In this document: in pieces, positions 8,676-16,031 of the stretch
Layout of the letters: each line of letters opens with the position of its first letter
Numbering within the stretch: position 1 is the first letter of the stretch
Assembly: GCA_910587085.1 (NCBI GenBank)
Contig: CAJUMC010000027.1
Location: 1-42,470, forward strand
DNA length: 42,470 nucleotides
Direction: 5' to 3'
Origin: an uncultured Lachnospiraceae bacterium
GTDB taxonomy: Bacteria > Bacillota > Clostridia > Lachnospirales > Lachnospiraceae
Position numbers and translations under genes: made by a program
Notes under the pieces: generated by a model
What the model was told of the DNA's origin: nothing
The model's database searches: none
Seen by the model: only the letters and a program-made list of their open reading frames with translations

Positions 8676-8835
8676 TGTTCTTGAAAAAAATTTCAAAAAA
8701 ATTTTTAAATCGTGTGTAACTTTTCCGGTCTTGCTGCGAATAATAGGTGTAAAAACAAAACGGGACGGCAGCGCCGGAAAAAACAAGAGGAGAAAAAGGA
8801 GCCGGACTGCCTCAGAAAAAAAAGGAGAGTATATT

Positions 8836-9687
8836 ATGAGAAAGAAATTTTTATGTATGATGCTTGCGGGCGCAATGGCGCTTTCCATTACTGCATGCGG
8901 CAACAAGAAGGAAGACGATAAGAATCCGACCCCGACCCCTTCGACCGAAGCGCAGCCTTCGGGTACGCCGGAAGAACCGGATGAGCCGACGCAGGCTCCG
9001 GCAGCGTTTGAAGATTTCAGCGTCAAGGAAATGATGAACGGGATCTTTGAAAAGCTCGGTGCGGAGATGCCGGCTATGGCGGAGGGCTCGGAGACGGAGC
9101 TGACCGAGGTTTACAAGATCGACGCCTCCAAAGTTGAGGAATTCGATATCCGTATTCCGATGATGAATGTGCAGGCAACGGAGCTGGCGGTATTCAAGGC
9201 TGCTTCCGAGGATGATGTTGCGGCGGTGGTCGAGGGCATCAATCAGAGAGTGGCAGCGCTGGATGAGCAGTGGAGCACCTATCTGCCGGAGCAGCATAAG
9301 TATGTGCAGAACAACAAGGTGCTGACTCAGGGAAGATATGTATTCCTTATAATCGGAAACGAAGAGGTTTCCGCCTATGCTGAGAATGTATTTCTGCGCA
9401 AGTTTGATCCGACCATCGAGGAGATGGCGATTGTGCGGAAATTCCACAATGTGACCGGAGCAGTGATTACCGCGCTTTCGGAGGAGGGCGTCACCGTAGA
9501 TTATAAGGAGGACGATAAGACCTATACCTTCGAGTGCACGTTCGGCGAGTATTTCTACGCGGAGGGCGGTATGGAGAGTTTTGCCGTAGGAGATACGGTT
9601 GAGATCACCTTTGAGGAGCCGGTGAAGGAAGCCGAGAACCCGATGAAGGGCGTTGCAGGTTATCTTGCCGCAACGGCAGCACAGTAA
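8836..9687 (+). CDS. Lipoprotein with a DUF4358-like domain
   Basis: A 283-residue secreted lipoprotein. The signal peptide ends in the lipobox SITAC, with Cys21 the acylated residue, followed by a Pro/Thr/Glu-rich spacer (about residues 30-57). The middle part (YKIDASKVEEFDIRIPMMN, QATELAVFKA, YLPEQHKYV, GRYVFLIIGNEE) resembles the DUF4358 family of Lachnospiraceae lipoproteins, whose role is unknown. The last 80 residues (about 200-283) are a further small beta-rich segment. The ATG at 8836 has AAAGGAGAG before it; in-frame codons upstream would hide the signal peptide. It stands between a terminator and the ECF sigma gene and could be a target of that sigma factor, which is inference only. 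Confidence 0.82.
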   Translation: MRKKFLCMMLAGAMALSITACGNKKEDDKNPTPTPSTEAQPSGTPEEPDEPTQAPAAFEDFSVKEMMNGIFEKLGAEMPAMAEGSETELTEVYKIDASKVEEFDIRIPMMNVQATELAVFKAASEDDVAAVVEGINQRVAALDEQWSTYLPEQHKYVQNNKVLTQGRYVFLIIGNEEVSAYAENVFLRKFDPTIEEMAIVRKFHNVTGAVITALSEEGVTVDYKEDDKTYTFECTFGEYFYAEGGMESFAVGDTVEITFEEPVKEAENPMKGVAGYLAATAAQ

Positions 9688-9787
9688 GCCGCACGGCAGG
9701 GAGCGGGCGGCAGAGCGGCTGTCATGGCGGGTGCCGAACGAAATGAAACACACACGGAAATTTTGTCTGGAAATGCTTTCCTTTCTG

Positions 9788-9796
9788 TGCTATGAT
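9788..9796 (+). promoter_or_regulatory. Possible promoter of the ECF sigma operon
   Basis: TGCTATGAT is an extended -10 element about 55 bases before the sigma factor start. No convincing -35 hexamer lies at the usual distance. An ECF-type promoter, with a different consensus, cannot be excluded. Confidence 0.35.
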
Positions 9797-9849
9797 AGTG
9801 GATAACGATTTGAAAGTAATATAAGTCGGCAGAGAGGATGGAGTTCCGT

Positions 9850-10425
9850 ATGGAGCAGGACAGGCTGGACTACGAACAGTTTTTAAGCGGGGACAAGGCG
9901 GGCTTTGAGCGCCTTGTCCTGCGCTATAAGGATGGATTGATTCAGTTTATCGCGAGGTTTGTCAGGGATTTGTATCAGGCGGAGGATCTGGCGCAGGACA
10001 CCTTTGTTGAGGTTCTGCTCCATCCGGAACGCTATCGGAAGGAAACTTCGTTTAAAACATATATATATACAATCGGACATAATAAGGCAGTGGATTATAT
10101 TCGCAGAAACGACAGGCTTACTCTGATTGGGGAATGGGAGGAGTCTGACGCAATGCGTGCAGATGCCCTGCTGCTGGAAGAAAAAGTGATTCGGGAAGAA
10201 GAAAAGCGGGAGCTGTATGCTGTCATGAAGCAGCTCAAGCCGGATTATGAGCGTGTTTTATATCTGGTTGATCTGGAAGGGGTTTCCTACGCGGATGCCG
10301 CGCAGATGCTGGGGAAATCAGACAGTCAGATTAAGGTACTGATACATCGGGCCAGAAAAAGGCTGAAGCAGAAAATGGAAGAGAAGAAGGGAACATACAC
10401 CGGAAACGGTGGAGGAAAGCCGTAG
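9850..10425 (+). CDS. ECF-type RNA polymerase sigma factor
   Basis: A 191-residue sigma-70 family factor with only regions 2 and 4. Region 2 spans about residues 10-85 (DLYQAEDLAQDTFVEVLLHP, then YIYTIGHNKAVDYIRRN). Region 4 spans about 125-180 (LKPDYERVLYLVDLEGVSYA, then GKSDSQIKVLIHRARKRL). The start at 9850 follows GGAG by 6 bases; an earlier in-frame ATG at 9838 has its Shine-Dalgarno only one base away and is less likely. It heads a four-gene operon with a membrane protein that looks like its anti-sigma factor, an MBOAT acyltransferase and a DHHW protein. This suggests an envelope-stress or surface-polymer regulon. Confidence 0.93.
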   Translation: MEQDRLDYEQFLSGDKAGFERLVLRYKDGLIQFIARFVRDLYQAEDLAQDTFVEVLLHPERYRKETSFKTYIYTIGHNKAVDYIRRNDRLTLIGEWEESDAMRADALLLEEKVIREEEKRELYAVMKQLKPDYERVLYLVDLEGVSYADAAQMLGKSDSQIKVLIHRARKRLKQKMEEKKGTYTGNGGGKP

Positions 10426-10471
10426 GAGGAGGCTTTTGGGATCGGGCGCATGGCGCACGGAGGGATGAAGT

Positions 10472-11044
10472 ATGAAGAGCGATGATGAATTTATTGCCGG
10501 CATTTATGAAAAGGCGGAGGAAAGGCGCAGAGAAAACGAAAAGCCCGAAACGGATACCGGGGAGCGGAAGCAGCTGCTTCGGTTCCGGCCGCGCACCTGG
10601 CGCTGGCTGACGGCTGCCGCCTGCCTGTGTATTCTCGGCGGCGCGGTGCTGGCGGGTGCGGCTGCAGGCAAAAGCAGAACGGAGCATCAGCCGGCGCCGC
10701 AGGCAGAGCTCGCGCTGCTTCCGGCAAGCCTGGCGGCTGAGGACAATCCGAGAGTGCGCAGTACGGAGAAGCTCACAACCGTTCGAGGGACCGTTAAGGC
10801 CTGCGGGACGGAGGAGCCTGCCGCTGTTCTACAGATGACCAATGAGGAGACGGGGCGGGAGTTTTCAGCCGTTCTTCAGTGCGGAGTGAAGCCGGAGGCG
10901 GGTGACGAGATTATTTTGATTTTGAATGAGGAACCGGACGGATATTACCTGACAGACGCTTCCAGATATTACCGGAAGGAAAGCGACGGTCTGTATTACA
11001 ATGCTCAGGGAGGCATATTTTCGGAAAATACAGGAGGAGAATAG
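10472..11044 (+). CDS. Single-pass membrane protein, probable anti-sigma factor
   Basis: A 190-residue protein with a charged cytoplasmic N-terminus (about 1-40, DDEFIAGIYEKAEERRRENE), one membrane helix at about 45-65 (WLTAAACLCILGGAVLAG) and an outside domain of about 120 residues. No family is recognised with certainty. The topology, its place directly behind an ECF sigma gene (46-base gap, GGAGGG site) and in front of the MBOAT gene (3-base gap) match anti-sigma factors that hold their sigma at the membrane. There is no zinc-type HxxxCxxC motif in the N-terminus, so it is not a ZAS-type anti-sigma. The role is inferred from position and topology. Confidence 0.7.
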   Translation: MKSDDEFIAGIYEKAEERRRENEKPETDTGERKQLLRFRPRTWRWLTAAACLCILGGAVLAGAAAGKSRTEHQPAPQAELALLPASLAAEDNPRVRSTEKLTTVRGTVKACGTEEPAAVLQMTNEETGREFSAVLQCGVKPEAGDEIILILNEEPDGYYLTDASRYYRKESDGLYYNAQGGIFSENTGGE

Positions 11045-11047
11045 AGT

Positions 11048-12547
11048 ATGGTTTTCAGCAGCCTGATGTTTTTATTTCGATTCTTGCCAATTGTGCTGCT
11101 TTTATATTTTGCTGCTCCAAAAAGAGCAAGAAATGCGATACTCTTTCTGGCCAGTCTTGTATTTTATGCCTGGGGCGAGCCGGTCTATGTCGTACTGATG
11201 CTGTTTTCCACGGCAGTGGATTTCACGCACGGCTGGCTGGTGGACTCCAATCTTAAGAAGGGAAACCGGGCCAGGGCGAGGTACTTTGTTATCGAGTCCA
11301 TGGTGATCAATCTCGCCCTGCTCGGTTTTTTTAAATATTCGGATTTTCTGATCGGAAATATCAACGCGCTGTTCGGCGCAGAGATCCCGCTTCTGAAGCT
11401 GGCTCTGCCAATCGGCATTTCCTTTTACACATTCCAGACAATGTCCTACACAGTGGATATCTACCGCGGGCAGGCGAAGCTGCAGAAGAACATTATTTCT
11501 TTCGGCGCTTATGTGGCGCTTTTCCCGCAGCTGATCGCCGGACCGATTGTACAATACAAAACCGTGGCGGAGGAACTGAATCACCGGACGGAGAGCAGCG
11601 ACGAATTTGCGGCAGGCGCTCTGAAGTTTATGTGCGGACTGGGGAAAAAGGTGCTGCTGGCAAACAATATCGGCCTGCTTTGGGATACGGTCAGCCAGAC
11701 GGCTCCGGCGCAGACGTCGGTGCTGGCGGCATGGCTCGGCATTACTGCCTGCTGTCTTCAGATTTATTTCGATTTTTCCGGGTATTCGGATATGGCTATC
11801 GGTCTCGGGCGAATGTTCGGCTTTCACTTTCTGGAGAATTTCAATTATCCGTTTACATCGAAAAGTATTACGGAATTCTGGAGAAGATGGCATATTTCGC
11901 TTGGCAGCTGGTTCCGGGAGTACGTTTATATCCCGCTGGGAGGCAACCGCGCAGGACTTGCAAAACAGGCCAGAAACATTGCGGTGGTCTGGCTGCTGAC
12001 CGGCTTCTGGCACGGCGCGAGCTGGAATTTCGTACTGTGGGGCGTTTACTTCGGCATATTTCTGATGATCGAGAAATTTTTCCTCGGCGGGCTGCTGAAA
12101 AAGCTTCCGCCCGCTGTTACTCACATTTATACGCTGCTGATTGTCTCGGTCAGCTTCGTGCTGTTCAGTTTTGAAGATCTGGGCAGGGTGGGCACGTACC
12201 TTAAATCCATGTTTGTGCCGGGAGAAGCGGGCTTCGTGGATTCGCGGGCACTGTATCTTCTGAGCAATTACGGGGTGATGCTTGTCATTCTGATTTTTGC
12301 GGCAACCAGTGTGCCGAAGCGGCTGGCGGAACGTATTTTTGCGGCGCGGCGCGGCTCTTTTGTGCTGCCAGGGCCGGGCGCCGTCAGCGCGGAAGAATCC
12401 GGGATGGCTGCCGCAGCGGGTACGGCCCGGAGCACGGGGGCATTTGCACTGGCCGCACAGATGCTGTTCCTGGCAGGGGTATTCCTGCTCTCGGTGGCGT
12501 ATCTTGTGGACGCAACCTACAATCCGTTTTTGTATTTCCGGTTTTAG
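11048..12547 (+). CDS. MBOAT O-acyltransferase (AlgI/DltB-like)
   Basis: A 499-residue polytopic membrane protein of the MBOAT family, which passes acyl (often acetyl) groups across the membrane onto cell-surface or secreted polysaccharides. Family segments seen include FKYSDFLIGN, LPIGISFYTFQTMSYTVDIY, FPQLIAGPIVQY, IYFDFSGYSDMAIGLGRMFG, EFWRRWHISLGSWFREYVYI (H282) and the catalytic histidine in TGFWHGASWNF (H322). About 35 Ala/Gly-rich residues near the C-terminus (about 440-475) are poorly conserved in type. The start follows AGGAGGAG and is 3 bases after the previous stop, so the genes are translationally close. The DHHW gene downstream is the usual partner of AlgI-like proteins. Confidence 0.94.
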   Translation: MVFSSLMFLFRFLPIVLLLYFAAPKRARNAILFLASLVFYAWGEPVYVVLMLFSTAVDFTHGWLVDSNLKKGNRARARYFVIESMVINLALLGFFKYSDFLIGNINALFGAEIPLLKLALPIGISFYTFQTMSYTVDIYRGQAKLQKNIISFGAYVALFPQLIAGPIVQYKTVAEELNHRTESSDEFAAGALKFMCGLGKKVLLANNIGLLWDTVSQTAPAQTSVLAAWLGITACCLQIYFDFSGYSDMAIGLGRMFGFHFLENFNYPFTSKSITEFWRRWHISLGSWFREYVYIPLGGNRAGLAKQARNIAVVWLLTGFWHGASWNFVLWGVYFGIFLMIEKFFLGGLLKKLPPAVTHIYTLLIVSVSFVLFSFEDLGRVGTYLKSMFVPGEAGFVDSRALYLLSNYGVMLVILIFAATSVPKRLAERIFAARRGSFVLPGPGAVSAEESGMAAAAGTARSTGAFALAAQMLFLAGVFLLSVAYLVDATYNPFLYFRF

Positions 12548-12597
12548 GACGGGGATGAAATTATCCCGGCGCCGGGTATGGGCAGGAGGGAACAGAA

Positions 12598-13803
12598 TTG
12601 AGAACAAAATTGACAGAGAGGGAGACAGGCGCATCGCCAAAACGGCCGGGCGGAGGCGTCTGGAACAGCCGTATTTTAACCGGAGTATTTCTGGCGCTGA
12701 TCTTTGGCATTACCATCGCCGGCTTTTTCAGTCCGGTAAGAGAACACTCAGAAAGCGAAAACCGTGCGCTTGCGCAGAAGCCGAAGTTTACGCTGGCAAG
12801 TCTGTTTGCGAAAAATGAAAAGGAAAAATTTACCAGAAAGTATGAGGACTATCTGACCGATCAGTTTATCGGGCGGGATTCCTGGATTGGCCTGAAGACG
12901 AGGACGGAGCGTCTGATCGGAAAAAAGGATATCAACGGCGTCTATTTTGCCGACGACGGTTACCTGATTACGCGGACGGATGCGGATACCGTGGACGGAG
13001 AGCACGCGGAAAAAAATATCGGCCGTCTGGCGGCTTTTGTGCAGAAATATACGGAGCAGCTGGGGGAGAGGCGCGTTCATGCAATGCTCGTGCCGACGGC
13101 GGCGGATATTCTGAAGGATAAGCTGCCCGCATATACCTCGGAATACGACCAGGCGGCGCTGCTTGACCGCGTGTCCGGGCTGCTCGGGGACAGCTTTATT
13201 CCGGTGAGGGATATTTTGCTTGAGCACGGAGACGAATATTTATTTTACCGTACGGATCATCACTGGACTGCGCTGGGGGCTTACTATGCGTACCGCGCCT
13301 GGGCTCAGGCTCTGGGCATGAGCCCGCGCGGACAGGAGGATTATTCCGTCAGCACAGGCAGCGACGGATTTTACGGGACGCTGTATTCCAAGGTGAATCT
13401 GCCGATGCGGGCGGATACCGTAACGCTCTACGATGATCAGAAGGCTTACCGCGTGGAGTATGATATGGACGGGAAGCCGCGGAATTCGCTTTTTTCCATG
13501 GGCCGGCTGAAGGAAAAGGATAAATATATGGTTTATCTGGACGGAAACCATGCCATGGCGCATATCCGTCAGCAGGGCAGCGAGCGGAACGGAAAGAAGC
13601 TGCTTGTTATCAAGGATTCCTACGCGCATACCTTTGTGCCGTTTCTTGCTCAGGATTATGACGAAGTGATTATGATTGATTTCCGTTACAGCAAGATGCC
13701 GGTTTCGCAGCTTGTAGAGAGTTATAATATTACGGATATTCTTCTTCTGTATAACGCGACGAATTTTGTGCAGGACGATAATCTGTATCAGCTGGAGCGG
13801 TAG
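12598..13803 (+). CDS. DHHW family protein (AlgJ/AlgX-like polysaccharide O-acetylation partner)
   Basis: A 401-residue protein with an N-terminal membrane anchor (about 24-45, ILTGVFLALIFGITIAGFFS) and an extracytoplasmic SGNH-like domain. The family name motif DHHW is at residues 220-223 (TDHHWTALGAYYAY), and the likely nucleophile serine is S341 in VIKDSYAH. Such proteins work with MBOAT transporters to place acetyl groups on an exported polymer. The start is TTG: AGGAGGG ends 7 bases before it and no ATG fits. It is the last gene of the ECF sigma operon, followed by an A-rich spacer and a shared terminator. Confidence 0.88.
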   Translation: MRTKLTERETGASPKRPGGGVWNSRILTGVFLALIFGITIAGFFSPVREHSESENRALAQKPKFTLASLFAKNEKEKFTRKYEDYLTDQFIGRDSWIGLKTRTERLIGKKDINGVYFADDGYLITRTDADTVDGEHAEKNIGRLAAFVQKYTEQLGERRVHAMLVPTAADILKDKLPAYTSEYDQAALLDRVSGLLGDSFIPVRDILLEHGDEYLFYRTDHHWTALGAYYAYRAWAQALGMSPRGQEDYSVSTGSDGFYGTLYSKVNLPMRADTVTLYDDQKAYRVEYDMDGKPRNSLFSMGRLKEKDKYMVYLDGNHAMAHIRQQGSERNGKKLLVIKDSYAHTFVPFLAQDYDEVIMIDFRYSKMPVSQLVESYNITDILLLYNATNFVQDDNLYQLER

Positions 13804-14050
13804 CAGAAAAGGAAGGGCTGCTGCGGCAGCCTTAGGCACAGCGGCATCGGCATCCGCCGGACGGCCCTGTGAAAAACAGCATCGGGCATTCAAAGTGCAT
13901 GCAGAACCTTCGAAGGAAGCGAAAAGCAGCGGAAAAAGCGCCCGGATGAAAAAGTGAAAAAGCAGAAAGCGGTAAAACAGAAAAAAGCGGCAAAATAAAA
14001 GAAAAATACAGGAAAAGTAAAAAACGGAAAAATAAAGCGGCAGAGAAGCA
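13804..14050 (+). other. A-rich non-coding spacer
   Basis: The plus strand is strongly purine- and A-rich (repeated AAAAAGCGG, GAAAAA and AAAACGG runs), particularly at 13921-14050. Short open frames across it are lysine-rich and without ribosome sites, so I treat it as non-coding. On the minus strand it supplies the T-rich tail of the plsC terminator. Confidence 0.6.
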
Positions 14051-14085
14051 GAGAAGCCGGGGTTATTGCTCAGCCCCGGCTTCTC
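14051..14085 (+). terminator. Shared convergent terminator overlapping the plsC stop codon
   Basis: A perfect 12-bp stem, GAGAAGCCGGGG (14051-14062) with CCCCGGCTTCTC (14074-14085), has an 11-base loop holding the plsC stop codon (14063-14065). On the plus strand it is followed by TGTTTTC; on the minus strand T-rich sequence follows 15-30 bases on. The right arm encodes the last residues of PlsC. Confidence 0.82.
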
Positions 14086-14794
14086 TGTTTTCATATTCGT
14101 CAATGGCCGCCTGCACGCGATGCTGCACAAGCTCCGCGATCTCTGTGGATTTCATTCCCTTGTACTCCTCGTAATACAGGGGCTTGAGATAGAAGAGTTG
14201 TACGGTCAGCTTTTTGATGGAATTTGTGTCGAACGCCTTGTAGGAATCGACGAGTGCTGCCGGCACAATCGGACAGCGTGCGTTCATCGCGCTCTTAAAG
14301 CTGCCCCCCTTAAATTCTCCGACATGGTTGCCGTCCCTGCTTCTCGTACCCTCGGCAAAAATTATAAAATTTTCGCCGTTTTTTACGCGGTTCGTCATGT
14401 TTTTAATTACAGTCATGGACTGACGGATGTCCTCGCGGTCGATAATTTCCGCCTGGAGCAGCGTGATGACATTGCGGAGAAGGAAGATGTCCTTTACCTC
14501 CTTTTTCATTACGGTGACGAACGGACGCTCGTGTGTTTCAAGAAATGCCAGTGCGTCAAACAGACCCTGATGATTTGGAAATATAATATATCCGGTTTCC
14601 GCCGGAATATTTTCAAGACCGTGGCATTCTACCCGGATGCGCCCGCGGCGGTTTACCTTGGGTGCGATTCCCCGGAGAAAACCGTATCTGGTAAAATTGT
14701 CATATTTCTCAATATTGCACAGCTGAAAAAGCCGGAACAGGTAATATGGCAGTACAAAAAAGCTGCGAAGAAACATCAGTGCAATACGTTTCAT
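14063..14794 (-). CDS. plsC: 1-acyl-sn-glycerol-3-phosphate acyltransferase
   Basis: PlsC transfers an acyl chain to the 2-position of lysophosphatidic acid, forming phosphatidic acid for membrane lipids. The protein has 243 residues with a hydrophobic N-terminus (about 5-25). The catalytic motif NHQGLFD is at 74-80 (H75, D80), and the substrate motif FAEGTRSRDG is at 146-155. A later PIVPAAL segment is the family's fourth motif. GGAGG lies six bases before the ATG, inside the 12-base gap after the rpoD stop, so it is co-transcribed with rpoD. Its last codons form one arm of a terminator. Confidence 0.92.
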   Translation of the reverse strand: MKRIALMFLRSFFVLPYYLFRLFQLCNIEKYDNFTRYGFLRGIAPKVNRRGRIRVECHGLENIPAETGYIIFPNHQGLFDALAFLETHERPFVTVMKKEVKDIFLLRNVITLLQAEIIDREDIRQSMTVIKNMTNRVKNGENFIIFAEGTRSRDGNHVGEFKGGSFKSAMNARCPIVPAALVDSYKAFDTNSIKKLTVQLFYLKPLYYEEYKGMKSTEIAELVQHRVQAAIDEYENREAGAEQ

Positions 14795-14806
14795 AAATGT
14801 CCTCCA

Positions 14807-15919
14807 TCAATTTGCGTCATACCCCTTGAGCATTCTTGCGCGGCTTGGATGACGGAGCTTGCGCAGCGCCTTGGCTTCGATCTGGCGGATGCGTTCCCGT
14901 GTCACGTTGAATTCTCTGCCGACCTCCTCGAGCGTCCGGCTTCTGCCGTCCTTCAGGCCGAACCGGAGAATCAGAACGCGCTGCTCGCGATCCGTTAGCG
15001 TTTCCAGCAGCCTGGCAATCTGATCCTGGAGCATGGCGTATGACGCTGCCTCCTCCGGTCCGACAACGGTTTCGTCGCGGATAAAATCACCGAGATGACT
15101 GTCGTCCTCCTCGCCGATGGTCGTGTCGAGGGAGATCGGGTCTGCAGAAACCTTGAGGATTTCGCGGATCTTGTCGACGGGCAGATTCATGGCGTCCGCC
15201 AGCTCTTTCTCGGTCGGTTCCCTGCCGTACTCCTGAAGAAGCGTGCGGGAGATCCGGTAGGTTTTGTTGATCACCTCCGACATGTGAACGGGGATTCGGA
15301 TTGTACGTGACTGATCTGCAATAGAACGTGTGATTGCCTGCCGAATCCACCAGGTTGCGTAGGTGCTGAATTTGTAGCCCTTGTTGTAATCAAATTTATC
15401 TACGGCCTTGATCAGCCCAAGGTTGCCCTCCTGAATCAGATCGAGGAAGGACAGCCCGCGGCCGGCGTAGCGCTTCGCGATGCTGACGACAAGGCGCAGA
15501 TTGGATTCGGCAAGAATCCGCTTTGCGTTTTCGTCGCCCTGCTCGATCCGCCGGGCGAGTTCGATTTCTTCCTCCAGCGAAAGCAGGGAAAAGCCGCCGA
15601 TTTCCTTGAGATACTGTCTCACCGGATCGTCCGCCATGGCGTTTGCAATGGCGGAGAGGTCTTCCTCCTCCATAATGAGATCGTCGTCATCCTCAAGCTC
15701 CAGCAGGGCGTCGTCGTCCGGCTCCTCCTCCGACAGATTCAATACGGCGATATTGTTTGCTTCAAGATATTCATATATCTGATCAATCTGCGAAACATTC
15801 AGATTCATTTCCTTAAAAAAGTCATTGATCCGGCTGCTGTCGATAACTCCCTTGTTCTCTGCAGCGGACGCGGCAAGCTCCTTCAGGCGTGTTTCAAAAA
15901 CAGTATTTTGTTCTTCCAT
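14807..15919 (-). CDS. rpoD: Primary sigma factor RpoD (SigA)
   Basis: This is the housekeeping sigma factor, 370 residues. Region 1.1-like and acidic segments come first (EEEPDDDALLELEDDDD at about 65-85), then region 1.2 (DDPVRQYLKEIGGFSLLSLE), region 2 (AKRILAESNLRLVVSIAKRY, then DLIQEGNLGLIKAVDKFDY and YKFSTYATWWIRQAI), region 3, and region 4 (LRFGLKDGRSRTLEEVGREF, then VTRERIRQIEAKALRKLRHP). The start at 15919 has GGGAGG before it; an in-frame codon nine residues upstream does not. In most Firmicutes rpoD follows dnaG; here the upstream neighbour is a cellulase gene and plsC follows. Confidence 0.97.
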   Translation of the reverse strand: MEEQNTVFETRLKELAASAAENKGVIDSSRINDFFKEMNLNVSQIDQIYEYLEANNIAVLNLSEEEPDDDALLELEDDDDLIMEEEDLSAIANAMADDPVRQYLKEIGGFSLLSLEEEIELARRIEQGDENAKRILAESNLRLVVSIAKRYAGRGLSFLDLIQEGNLGLIKAVDKFDYNKGYKFSTYATWWIRQAITRSIADQSRTIRIPVHMSEVINKTYRISRTLLQEYGREPTEKELADAMNLPVDKIREILKVSADPISLDTTIGEEDDSHLGDFIRDETVVGPEEAASYAMLQDQIARLLETLTDREQRVLILRFGLKDGRSRTLEEVGREFNVTRERIRQIEAKALRKLRHPSRARMLKGYDAN

Positions 15920-15954
15920 TGTCAGCCTCCCTGGTAAAAAAGACACTAAACAAC

Positions 15955-15963
15955 ATTATATCA
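15955..15963 (-). promoter_or_regulatory. rpoD promoter (extended -10)
   Basis: Minus-strand TGATATAAT is a consensus extended -10 element (TGn then TATAAT at 15955-15960), about 35 bases before the rpoD start. No good -35 lies at 17 bases, as is usual for extended -10 promoters. It gives rpoD-plsC a promoter independent of the cellulase gene upstream. Confidence 0.65.
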
Positions 15964-16031
15964 CACCCCGTCCTAGAAAGGAACAAAATTTTTAAGGGAA
16001 TTATCTGGAGCATACCGCTGCCGGGGGAATT

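Noticed and set aside
13766..13957. Small Lys/Ala-rich open frame after the DHHW gene
   Set aside because: It overlaps the DHHW gene end, lacks a ribosome site and lies in A-rich spacer.
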